NCBI RefSeq assembly: GCF_000226095.1 | Contig: NC_016473.1 | Span: 1,674,001-1,738,000 of the forward strand | Source: Thermothelomyces thermophilus ATCC 42464 | Taxonomy: Eukaryota > Ascomycota > Sordariomycetes > Sordariales > Chaetomiaceae | Length of the DNA: 64,000 nucleotides | Direction of reading: 5' to 3' | Part shown: piece after piece, positions 1 through 10,912 of the stretch | Layout of the letters: the number at the start of each line of letters is the position of its first letter | Position numbering within the stretch: the first letter of the stretch is position 1 | The notes under the pieces: generated by a model | The model's database searches: none | What the model was told of the DNA's origin: nothing | Seen by the model: only the letters and a program-made list of their open reading frames with translations | Translations under genes and position numbers: made by a program

Positions 1-751
1 AGACGCCGGTCAGGAAGAGATAGAGGAAGATGCTGTTGATTGGTGAGAGAGTGTGTTGTCAGTTTGGGAACGTTTATGCGGCTAAATCCAGTTTGGTGAC
101 GACGGTGGGTGGCATCGGAAGCTTACATTTGAGGGTCAAACAGGCTGGTGGGCGGCTCGACAATGCTCGCAGTGCCGCTGTGGGCCTGGACCTGGAAGAT
201 CTGGTTGGTGGCGGCGTTGGTGATGATGGCAACGAGTTCGATAATGACGTCCTGAGGCATCATGTCGAGGACGAACTGGAAGGGAAGCTGATGCTTCTCG
301 CCGGGAGGGATCGAGACGTCGTACCGGACGGCCGTCAGGTTGCGCAGGATGGCGGCGGAGGCGGGGGCATCCTCGGGCAGCGGCTTAGTGGTCTTGAGCG
401 CGCCGCCGATGAAGGCGACGTCGATCGGCGTCTCTTCGTGATTGGTAATCTCGACCAGAGCCTTGGTGACATGACCGTTGACGATCTTGACGCCGAAGAT
501 GTCGGCATCCGGGAAGGTCGTCTCAATGTCGGCCTTCAGCTCGGGTTCCTCGACCGGCACCGAGGTGACGGGCTCAGCATCGGCCTGGGTCGTTGTGCGT
601 CAGCAATTGGGCTGCCACAGAGCCGCAGGACGAGAAAAGGGGGTAAAGGTAGCTGTTCCGGGGGCAGAGTGCAACTTACATCGTCCGCGGCGAAGGCGGT
701 AGCGACACGCAGGGCGAGCAGGGCGAGAGAAGACCACTTGAAATTAACCAT
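1..751 (-). CDS. IRC22: Translocon-associated protein alpha-like ER membrane protein (IRC22), 3' end cut by window edge
   Basis: Fungal counterpart of TRAP-alpha, an ER membrane protein linked to the Sec61 translocon. Exons read 751..680, 584..127 and 32..1, the last running off the window. Exon 1 encodes a 24-residue signal peptide starting [20 protein letters not shown]. Its GTAAGT donor joins a CAG acceptor in phase 0, so the mature protein begins around [12 protein letters not shown]. Exon 2 holds the lumenal beta-sandwich, with [20 protein letters not shown] and a later [12 protein letters not shown] strand. The junction after TSLFDPQ (GTAAGC donor) restores a hydrophobic [11 protein letters not shown] segment, the start of the expected C-terminal membrane helix. 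Family assignment rests on this order: signal peptide, TRAP-alpha domain, single TM. The cytosolic tail is outside the window. The longer open frame on the opposite strand is a shadow. Confidence 0.85.
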
Positions 752-3700
752 TGTGCCGGATTCCGAAGAGAAAAAGGGGGTGTTGATGAAGCGAAAAAAA
801 GGAGAAGGAGAGGCTGGGAGTTCTGGAGGGAGGTCCGAATCCCAACAGGAGCTTGGAGGATCAGTGCTGTACTAAAAACGTGGGTGTGTGCAATCTGGCA
901 ACTGCTTAGCGCCCCAGCTCATGTGGTTCGTGCTCCAGCTGGTTACAGGGGAGGCATTTAAATGTGTGGCGCGGCTGCTACCCCAAATATGCATATATCG
1001 GGGGGTTTGTAAGTGGGAAGCCCCTGTTTAGGGGGTTACTGCGTTTGTGCACGATGCAGTCGAGAACACAAGCCCAGATAGAACGGATTACCCAGGTATG
1101 TACTCAGTATGATGATTGCGCGTCGTCTTTTACGGCAGGGGGCAGCTCGATCAGAAGCTCAATCGAAATGGCCTTCTTGCACAGTCATGTGTTGAATTGC
1201 TTTTGCATTTGTTCGTCAGTGTCTTCTCAATGTATGTACGGCTACGCATTTGAGCAAACCGAATATGATGGACGGCTCTCATCTCGCGAGCGATGAAATT
1301 CTCCCAGTGCGCCCAAAGTGCCAAATACCGCAATGCGTGCTGCCTGATTCAATGCCATCCGTTGCCGCGGCGTACTCCAGCAACAAGACAAGAAACGAAA
1401 GAAACCAACAAACCTACGGAGTGTTTGTAACGGTAGAGACGTGGACGCATGTACCATAAATCTTCAATATCGAGGCAATGGCCGTTGAAGAGCTGACAGC
1501 TACGTTCCGCTGGCACCCAACTGATTCACAGGCGGTTTCGTGGTACCCGGTGCGTTTGGAGACTACGATACCGGCTGTCGCTGGCATTTCGGTTTCCCTC
1601 GAGGAAGTTCTCATCCATAAAGGCGAGGAGATCCGGACCGATCTAGGCGCTGTGCGGCAGATGGGATCATGCCAGACAGCTGTAATGCTGCTGACGGTGT
1701 ACTGGGTACTATGAGACACTGGATACCGTCATTCGAAGAGTTAACCAGCATTGCATAATACCGGTTCCAACTCGCCCAGTTGGCATGTTACAATTGTGAC
1801 AATACAAAATGCACTGCTTCAGCCAGACATTAATGATTCTCAAAGAGAATGAACTTCACTCTTTTCAAGAAACTTAAGGACCATCTTACAGGGCTCTTTG
1901 CAAAGCTGCCTAAAGGCAAGTTGTAGTCGGAAAGGTTTGCGATCACACTACCCTCTACGAAGTAACCGTGTCTACTCTGAGACCGCATATGTTTCTGGAT
2001 TCAGATTTATATCAAAGGTATTCGACAGTCGCAGGATGAAGAACAGATAGAAAGCGGCATGGCTGGTGCCGGCCTTGAGTAGGTGGTGGTGAAGGGGGTA
2101 AACTTAGGTATCGAGCCGAGGTAGCTACAAGCTTGGGTATGCTGATCAAAGGTAACCATGCAAGCAGATATAGCAACCGTACAGTTGTAAGCTTGGATTA
2201 GCTCTAATGAGTTGTTTCAATGAGTGCTCGGGTTTAGCACTCTGGGATGAGCTTTCCCCGCAATGAGAAGGTGCTGATTGCGTGAAGCAACACCTGGGCT
2301 AAGAGCTCCCTAGCCCCACCTTAGTCTCTTGAAAGAGCCATTGACAAATCATAGTTACTCCGTACCGCGTGAATTTCAAACGTCATCTGTGCACGTCAGT
2401 ACCACCAATGGAACGGACTTCGGGGTCCCGCGCCGAAGCACATCGGAAATGGATTATGCGGCGAAATTCTCAGAGAAATCCGAAGTTTTTTTTTTGTCAG
2501 GGTTACGCCAGTTCTGGAGGCCCTCGGTCTGTGTTGTCTAGCACTGGTTGGAACGGCACCAACAAATATTTATCCTCTCCGTCTTATCAAGATTCAGATG
2601 CAGTGGGCCTGTCGAGCTGAACAGACCCGGTCGATCGGTCCAGCCGCCCACTTTCAACGTAGCATTCCGGCCTTGTCGGAACCTTCCAAAGCATACACTA
2701 AGTTAGACTCGGCTCTCGCATGGGGGTCACGAGGCTGCATGTTGTCAAGTCACCGAAAACCGCATTGTCTTGTCACAGCGTCCAATGAGAGCAGAGAGGG
2801 ACAGTTGGCTTGCCAAAACACCAGGAAATCTCCTTTCTAACCCCCAGGGCCAGGAAATGTATCTGTCTATGTACCCGTCGTGTGGGTGGCCGGTGTGAAA
2901 GAAAGGTCACAGTGCCGGCCAGACCGGATCATCACCGGGGGGTGTTTATTGACAGGGCTTTGTGCATCACCGTGGATGGCGATGACCAAGAAGCATCATG
3001 ACGATGACCGATGACCGATGACCCGGCATTTTATTTCGCCCCATCCCATGGTGGTGAGAAATCTTTGGCCAAGACAGATGGCCCTCACTAGCCTGGCAAT
3101 CGGGGACGACCCGGCCATCATCTACCACACCGCCGCACCTGCTTCCAAACGGAGAGAGCGAGGGGCTCGCGTCATCTGATGGTGGAGCATACTGTATGTA
3201 CATAATTTATGTATGTACATGCCTTGATGATCCAGCAGTCTGGGAACATATTGCCCCTTGTGGGAACAAGCCGCGGTCCAAGATAGCTGAATCGCACACC
3301 TTCAGCATCTTCAAACCTTTCCTCCATTTCCGTTACTGGCGGTAGCGTATGAAGGTGGCAAACGTAGCAGTGGTATGGAGTGGGAATTGTGGGGGCAACC
3401 CCTGTTGTCGGGTACGCAGAAAGCGTACATAGTACTACGTACACTAGTGTGCCACGAACAACCAGTGTGTGGTGTCTGCAGCATGTGTTATCATCTGTAT
3501 TTACTGTACATAGTAGTACGTCTGGAGATACCACCACTGCGGATCTGCGGGAGGCACCGTACGGCATCTTGGCTTAGGGCCCAGGGGGTAGCCCAGATCC
3601 CAGACACCTGACGCCATCCCTTGGACCTCTTAGGTATTAACCCGAGTAACTTGGCCCACTGCACACACTAAGCGTTCACCAGAACCTCCTCCGCGCTCTC

Positions 3701-3769
3701 GGCATTGCGAGACCACGAACTAGTGTAGACTCCAGGGCCGTTTGCCCTCCAACTAGTGCCGTCATGTAT

Positions 3770-3789
3770 GTATGTATGTACATACATAC
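3770..3789. repeat. 20-nt perfect palindrome GTATGTATGTACATACATAC
   Basis: The ten bases before the centre are the exact reverse complement of the ten after it. It lies in the gene-free stretch before 4828, with ACTAGTGTA copies on both sides (3719-3727 and 3797-3805). Shorter relatives occur near 3194-3220 and inside the intron at 13147-13249. Confidence 0.9.
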
Positions 3790-4798
3790 TTCCCGTACTA
3801 GTGTATGCCCATTATCCTTGCCACCCGCTTCTTCCCTGGAGCTCATCTCCTCCTTCCTGCAAGCGCACACGGTAGATGTGAGGGTCTCAGCATAGGACGC
3901 CTTTTGCCAGCCAGAAGTGAGAGCCTTCTGGCACGATCCACGGCAAATGAAGAGCCGGGCAATGGGCCGTTTTCGATGTTCCCGATGCCCACTCCCCCCT
4001 GCCGGCCGGCTGCTGAGATCAGGTTTCGTATGAGAAATCTTGGGCACCAAATGTGCTCGCTCCCTGCTTCCTTGCCTCTTTGGACTGCGCGTGGGCCACC
4101 AAGCAACACCTAACTTGGATGATCGCCGTCCCCGCAACCAGGGTGGCCAGGTACCGCGAGGCCTTGCATGCCCACCAGACTGGAGGTTCAGCTGCGCTCT
4201 GCAGCTGAGAGTATCCTCACCTCTGTCGCCCGGCTCGGCCCTGGCTTCGATTGTACTGCCTGGCCGCCCATGACAGACGACGCAGGCCTGCCTCCCCGCC
4301 TGGTACCTACCTGTTTCCTATTTTGCCGAACGTAAGGGCAGACATCAACCCGGCCCTCCGCTCATGGCGAACGATTATATAGAGGTGCTGAGCTTTCCTC
4401 TCTTTCCTCTAGACATGGCTCTTTCCACTGCCTCGGGTTCTCTTCCCCCCCGAAGTATGCTCCGTCCTACAACCGTTTGCGTGGTCATTCTAAGAACAGA
4501 TACACAGCCTGCTCAGAGAAGTCCACGTTAGTTCCCTATTGGACCTTCCTACTCACCTGAGAAATCCAGGAAGCCGCAGAGGTCTCAGAGGGACGGGGGA
4601 AACTGAACTCGCCGAGGCTTCACGAAGATACGCCCGTGAGTCAGGTGAGTCTGACGAACAGCATTGGCTCTGTGGCGCCGAACCTCGGGCCATCCGCTTC
4701 GACCAGCCATTAAGCAGCCAGCCACCATCACGGGCTTGTCCTTGAGGGGAATGCACCGGCCATCCTAACAAACGTCGTCACATTATCAGCCAAAAAAT

Positions 4799-4820
4799 AT
4801 ATATATATATATATATATAA
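4799..4820. repeat. (AT)n microsatellite directly upstream of a start codon
   Basis: About eleven AT units followed by an A run end a few bases before the ATG at 4828. The repeat would lie in the 5' leader or at the core promoter of the following gene. Confidence 0.85.
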
Positions 4821-4827
4821 AAAAAAC

Positions 4828-5990
4828 ATGGCAGCGTCCGAGCCAGGCGGCCACGCCTTCCAGGAACAACAGGTTCATTCCTCACCCCTCGCTTGCCCAG
4901 ACCATTACAGTCCCCTCGAAGTTGACTCACCTCGCGCCTCAGGGTTTCATCGACGACCAATTCGACATATTCGACTGGTACCCGTATTTCCAGTCCTGCG
5001 TCCGCTACTTCCTCGAGCACGCGCAGTTTGACGGACCGGTCCAGGCCCTAGCCGCCTACCTCAACATCCAGCTCCCCTTCCAGAGAGCCCAGAACGCCCT
5101 CCTCCGAGCCTCTCCGAACCCGGGCGTACCGGGAGCACTGGGAGGGATTCAGATTCAGCACCCGGGACCGGGAGGCCGATTATCCCCGGCGGCGGCAGCG
5201 GCAGCGGCGGCAGGGGCCGGTTACCCACCGCAACCCCGTCATCATCATCATCGTGCTTGGCAATACCAGAACATCTCGCTGCACCCGTACATCCGGCGCC
5301 TCGTGGCGACGGGATTCGACGCGCCGGCCGTGCTGCACGGCTTCTTCGGCGACGACTGGGAGCTGGGCGTGCGCCCGCTGCACGAGCAGGAGCGCCGCAA
5401 CTACCTGTTCGCCGCCAAGAGCGGCAGCTGGCTCGAGGTCAAGCGGGCGTACGACACGGCCCACGGCCCGGCGGCCGGCCCCTTCTCCTTCTTCCCGCCT
5501 TCCGCCGCCGCGGCGGTCCCGCCCTCGGCGCCCGTCTCGCCGCCGGCGCCGCCACCACCACCACCGCTTCACCCGTTCTCCTCGTCGTCGTGGGCGGCCG
5601 AGGATGAGAGCGTGCCATTCCTGCGGCCGCTGCGGAATGTGACCGAGGCGGAAATCGTCGCTGCCGAGGCGGGGTGGAGCGAGTGGTTGGCCATGCAGGA
5701 TTGGTGAGTTCTTCCTCTGATTCCCCTTTTTTTTGGTTGTTGTTGTTTTTAAAAATTTATTTGGCTTTGATTCTTCCGTTTGCTTTTCGCCTGTTGCTCG
5801 GTTCTCTCATTCATTCTTAACCCCCCCCTTTTTTTTTTCCCCCTCGGGGGAGTTGGGTCATCAGAAGCGATGTTGACCTGGTTGGAATCATAGGATGCTC
5901 GGCCCAAGGGCGATTGGTGTCAGCAGGGGTGCCGGGACCTCTTCGGCTGGATCAGGAGGTCCCGTGGGCATCAAGAGGGAAGAGGACTAA
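4828..5990 (+). CDS. Conserved ascomycete protein of the group labelled 'Ilp is an apoptosis inhibitor'
   Basis: Function unknown. Exons 4828..4872, 4943..5703 and 5894..5990 give 300 residues. The first intron removes a stretch that has no in-frame ATG and joins MAASEPGGHAFQEQQ to GFIDDQFDIFDWYPYFQSC in phase 0; its donor, GTTCAT, is weak. A plain reading stops at TGA right after MQDW, but that TGA sits inside a strong GTGAGT donor. Splicing to the TAG acceptor at 5893 continues as WMLGPRAIGVSRG and ends GIKREED. The core has the motifs I recall for this family: FDIFDWYPYFQSC, VQALAAYLNIQLPFQ, HPYIRRLVATGFDAPAVLHG, FFGDDWELGVRPLHEQER, RNYLFAAKSGSWLEVKR and WSEWLAMQDWMLGPR. Ala/Pro-rich linkers (poly-Ala, HHHHH, poly-Pro) separate the blocks. 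The family label is uninformative and should not be read as function. Confidence 0.72.
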
Positions 5991-7086
5991 TAAAGAAAGG
6001 GGGGGGCACGGAATCAGAGATGAACCTGCTGCGCTTGTTCACGGGTTGTTTTAAAACCAGGCGTCCCATCCCGGCTCAGATACCGCCAACGCGAGTGGCA
6101 TCTAATCTGAACCGCGTGTGTATTCTAAAAAATAAAAAAAAAAATAAAATAAAAATGCAGATTCTCGGGCTGTATGTTCGATTCGAGATGAGAATCGCTC
6201 TCTCGCAGCGAACATTGGCCATGATGGGCGGGCAGATATAGTTGAATCGGCGTTGTGGCTTGGCGGGCATAAATAACTTGGGCTTCAAAGGCAGGCCGGT
6301 GGGATAAGCTGTACCGAGGTAAGAAGTTGGTCGGATGCTGCGAATCGACATCTGAAGAGCATCGTTGCGGTTGTTCGCAGGCACCACGTGAGATACCTTC
6401 CTTATTGGGGCAGCTCAACCGGAAGGTACCGTATTGCCCGTACAAGTCGGGCGGCCCCAGGCCGTACTGATGCCCAACACAAAAGGCTGTAACCTAGCTT
6501 GCATGGACCTGACATTTGGACATTGAGGGTGCCTCATAGCCTACGCGGTCATATAACCAGGACAATTGAACAAGAATAACGGTGTCGGTATGCTCCAATG
6601 GCAAAGCTGATGTTATATTCGGTGCTGGGTAAAGCCGATTCATCAACCTGAAAGTCAGCAGCGCGGCGTAATGACGTGAAAGGCGTATAATTAGTGCTTG
6701 TCTGGCATGGGAATGGGACCCACTTCCCTGCACGGAATGAATTCCAAAAGCTCGGCCCGTGCCTTGCTTTTGGATCAGCGCTCTCACTGGCAGTGCATTC
6801 AGCGTTCGTACCTTTTTACGGAGTAATCCGTACGTCGTATTGGAATCCATACGGAACACGAATAACTGCGTACTGCTTACACGTCCGGCGTACGGTAAAT
6901 AACCCGGGCCGCGCAAACCACTCTAATCCATACACTGCGCAGCCAGCACCGATCGGGCTCTCGTTTCCGATAAATACAGGCGACACCCTCCTCGCACCAA
7001 CCGCACACGACATGTAACCCTCGGACGCATCGTTTGGATACGATCCCACGCCCCGATACCCAACAGGCGACGTCAATGCCTTCGTC
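5991..7086. other. Intergenic region upstream of MED5
   Basis: Contains the 3' side of the preceding gene and the MED5 promoter. The only structure seen is TACGGAGTAATCCGTA at 6817-6832, two 6-nt inverted arms around GTAA. Open frames here are short and without family patterns. Confidence 0.6.
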
Positions 7087-10000
7087 ATGGATTCTCACAG
7101 CTCGAGAGAACGCCTGTCGGCCGCCGTAGCCGCGTGGTCGCAACTCGTCCACCGCGCCCTCGTCAAGCGCACCGCCCCCGACCAGTTCGCCGCCTTCCTC
7201 CCGCTCCACTTTGCAGAGCATCCGCTGCCGCCCGTTATCGTCGCCGACGTGCTGCTGCGCCCGTCCAAGCGCCAGCGCTACAGCCTCGACCCCCGCGTTC
7301 CCATCTACCTCGACGCCCTGCTCAAGCAGCGCCGCGTCGACGTCGCATCCGTGCTGCGGGCTCTGTACAAATACTCGTCTGCCCATCTCAAGGTGCAGTC
7401 GCCGGATCCGGGTGTTCTGGACGGCGGAGAGAACGGCAGAAAGGAGGGCGGGGAGGGCGAGGGGGGAAAGGGGGCCAAGGAGGTCAAGCAGGGCACGCCC
7501 AAGGGCAGCAAGATTGTGAGGTGGCAGAACTCGTACGAGGACGAAGAGATGATACTCTGGCGTCTTGCCCAGGCGGTGCACCAGGGCTCGGGCATCAGGA
7601 CGGCTAAGAACGTGATCCAGATCGCCAAGGTGCTGGCCAAGTGGATGCCGCTGTTCGCCGAGGCCGCCGCCGCCTTCTCGAGGGACGCCTTCGACTCGCT
7701 ACACGGCTTGCAGGTCAGGGACGAGACGGCCGATGCTAGGACGGCGTTCGTCTTGTTGCTTATCGCCTTCAGCGACAACCCGCTCGTCCAGGCCACCCTG
7801 GAGAAGCCCGCTTGCAAAGGTAGGCACGCGATTCGATTGAGCAAGCAAGGAGTTTGAAACAAACAACACTCCAGAGCCAGAGCTGACGGCGGCATAGACG
7901 TGTGCAAGATGCTCTCCGATGCCTTGCAGGCATTCATTCCATGCGTGATGCAAGTGCTGCCCGAAATGGCCAGCCGTTTGGAAGTCTTCCGCAACGAAAC
8001 ACTCGGCAAACATCTCGCTGCCGAGAAGAAGGACGCCGATGTGAACAACTACATGGACAACCTCATGGGAATGGACAGCCTGCAGATCCCTGAGGTGCCG
8101 GTCGTCAATTCTCGTGCCGGTCTTTACATCCACCTTAGCGCTGCAGTAAGCTCCCTTCCCCGACGTTGCCAGGGCCGCCGGTTTCGTGCCGTGCTGACAT
8201 CTCAAACAGCTCGTCGGCCGGCCCGTGATTGACGACAGCGCCCTATTTGCATACTTGCACAACAGATATCAGGTATGGGACCCTTTCCAGTCCGGCTCGG
8301 TGCGTAATCACCGCTGATATTAGCCTGTAATAGGGAGATGTCCAATCCACGGCAGTGCAGCTCATCCTAGCATCCTTCGATCTCCTCGCCAACGCCGTCT
8401 TCCGCAACGAGGGACCCAAGACCGGCCACCTGCTCAAATCTTTTGTGGTGAACAAAGTGCCCCTCATCCTCGTCTCGCTGACGGCCGCTGCCATGTATCC
8501 CTTCGACCCGGAAATGTGCATCAAGGAAGCCCTGGGACAGGTCGACACAAACGTGTTCCCCACGCTCTCCGGCATGTTCGAGATGTCCAACACGAACTCG
8601 TCCTTCCACGATTCAGTTCGCCAAGATTTTTGCTTTTCTTGCCAGCTGCACGGGCTGCTCTCGCAGGCGGCTATCGAGAATCTCTTAGGGGAGATTACGT
8701 ATCAGTCTCTACCGGACGAGGGCCGGTATTCCAAGGATAACCTGGTTCATGCGTGTCTCCAGGATGTGGACCGAACCCAGAAGCTCATTGGGGAACTGGA
8801 TAACATGAACGGGAATGTGGGCGCTGCCGCCCAGGCGATCATTGAGGTATGTGCGTTACGATCAGCGGGCGGACGGAATACTGACCCCCCCTGTGTTCAG
8901 GTCATCGGCAGCCTGTGCCGGAACAAGGAGACGATGACTCTGAAGCAGTTGTGCAGCCAACTCGCAGCAAAGCCTCTATCACTGGACGTTCTACTTCTTT
9001 TCGACAAGCCAGAAAAGATCCTGCATCCGTTGTGTGAACTGCTCGACAACTGGGCCGGGTATGAAGAGGATCAGGGTGAATACCAACCGGTGTACGAGGA
9101 GTTTGGGTCTATTCTCCTCTTGCTGTTGGCATTCGTCTACCGGTACAACCTCTCACCTGCGGACCTGGGTATCCGCTCCCCGGATTCGTTCGTGGGGAAG
9201 CTCTTGAGCGGAGGTGCCGTGTGCCGGCCACTAGAGGATCTCAGCGAGCAGGAGAAGTCCCACCTGAACGGCTGGATTCACGGTCTTTTTGATTCCGAGG
9301 CCGGCGCCCTCGGGGACGACCTCATGGCCTCGTGCCCCCCGCAGGACTTTTACCTGCTCGTGCCGTCGCTCTTCCACCAGATCGTCGTCGCACTCAGCGC
9401 GGGGTACCTGACGGACGATATGCTCAAGAACGGTCTCGAATGTGAGTCTCAGACACCATTATTTAGGGGATGGGAGAGTCGGCTCTAACGTTGGCAGACC
9501 TGGTTGACGTGCTCCTGCTGCCGTCTCTCGTACCTGCAATACTGTACCTCTCGAATCAGCTATGGGTCAGCAGCCCACAACTACAGTCGTCCATCATCAA
9601 GATCCTGCAAGTCATCATCCGGCCGAGCTCTAGCTCCAACGAAGCATGGACGATGCTATCGTCGGTCCTCAACATCGTGGCCAAGCCTCTGGAACACGCG
9701 CTCCGCTCCTACCAGCGGCAAGATCCGAAGAGCCAGGAGGTCGAGCCCCTCCTCCGCGCCATCCAAGATAATCTCCTCCTATCCCGCCGGACGGGCGGCG
9801 CGGACCACACCGAGCTGGAGTCCTGGTGCAGCACGCACATCAACCACGGCGCCACTCCTCACAGTGGCCTCTCCGCCGCCGTCCGGCACACCATGCAGAA
9901 CCTCATTCAATGGGCCCAGAACCCACAGTTGAACGGCATGCCCGCGCCGTACACACACCGCCAAACCCTCGCCGCGGTCAAGATGCTCGGCGCAAAGCGC

Positions 10001-10738
10001 TTCCTCGCTATCCTCCTCGACGAGCTCCGGGCCCTCGCTGATTCCCCGCAAGCCGGCATTGCCTACGACGTCGCCACGGCTCTGATCTGCGCGCCCGACG
10101 TTACCAATGACGCTTCCCTATCCGGCGCATCTGGTGGAGCTCCTTCCACTACCAATAACAACAATAACAAGAACAAGAACAGCAATAACAACAGCGGCAA
10201 CAACACCAACTCCAACACCAATGCCAACACCAACAACACCGGCAACAGCAGTAACAACAACAATAATAACAATAGCAATAACGCGGGTACACCCCCAACC
10301 GACGACCCGGCGGCTTCCTCACGGCAACAACAGCAGCATCGGCACACCTCCCTCCGCGATGCTCTCAAAAGCGAGGCGGACGAGTGGAAGAAGACGCAGA
10401 AAGCCGACCCTGTCATGGCGGAGACGGTTGTGCGCCTGTACCGCCGCGTCGAGGCGCAGATGGCCCCGGCCCCGCCGTCGGCTGCCGAGGCTGCCGCCGC
10501 TGCTGCCGCCGCAGCGGCCATGTTGGAACCCCCCGAGCTGGGCGGGCTGGGCGGGGTGCCTGGCGATATCGGTGGCGCGTTGGGCGACGCAATAGCCGCT
10601 GCTGTGGGCGGGGAGCATCACGGGCTGCACGGGCACGAAGGGATGGTGATGGATGGCGGTGGTGGTGGTGGTGGGGGTAGTAATGGAGGGGGGCCGGACG
10701 GTGCTACTGCCGCGGCAGCTGGGGCTGCGGGAGGCGAC

Positions 10739-10770
<32 letters not shown>

Positions 10771-10912
10771 ACAGCAACATTTGGGAGGGTTCGGCGGGGA
10801 TGTCATGACGGGTTCGGATCTGGGGGCGGATGGGCTGTTCAGCAGCCTGAGCGGGAACGGGAGTGACTTTGGGGCTGATTTCGGGGCCGGGTGGGATATT
10901 GATATGTCTTAG
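7087..10912 (+). CDS. MED5: Mediator of RNA polymerase II transcription subunit 5 (MED5/NUT1)
   Basis: Tail-module subunit of Mediator, acting in the nucleus as a bridge between activators and RNA polymerase II. Six exons: 7087..7819, 7898..8145, 8210..8272, 8334..8846, 8901..9441 and 9498..10912, giving 1170 residues. The fourth intron (54 nt) has no in-frame stop; the others break the frame and all have good donors. N-terminal family patterns include SQLVHRALVKRTAPDQFAAF, LPPVIVADVLLRPSK, RWQNSYEDEEMILWRLAQAV and NVIQIAKVLAKWMPLF. The helical repeat body runs to about residue 900. The C-terminal third is low complexity: an Asn-rich tract (about 10150-10285), poly-Ala, poly-Gly and a CAG/CAA tract encoding about 13 Gln (10740-10780). 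The Ala-to-Gln end is probably disordered. Assignment is by recalled family motifs and overall length. Confidence 0.88.

Larger units (their letters stand above)
752..4827. other. Gene-free stretch, about 4.1 kb
   Basis: No reading frame here has a convincing fungal protein pattern; all are short and mostly non-ATG. It holds the IRC22 promoter side and the upstream region of the gene at 4828. Visible structure is limited to small items: a GATGACC tandem near 2998-3024, TATGTACATA-type inverted repeats near 3194-3220 and 3770-3789, two ACTAGTGTA copies (3719, 3797), one TACTCCGTA (2356) and an AT dinucleotide run just before 4828. I saw no transposon ends or tRNA. Confidence 0.6.

Noticed and set aside
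30-875. 281-residue plus-strand frame at the left edge
   Set aside because: Opposite strand of IRC22, which has a signal peptide, correct splice phases and a TM segment.
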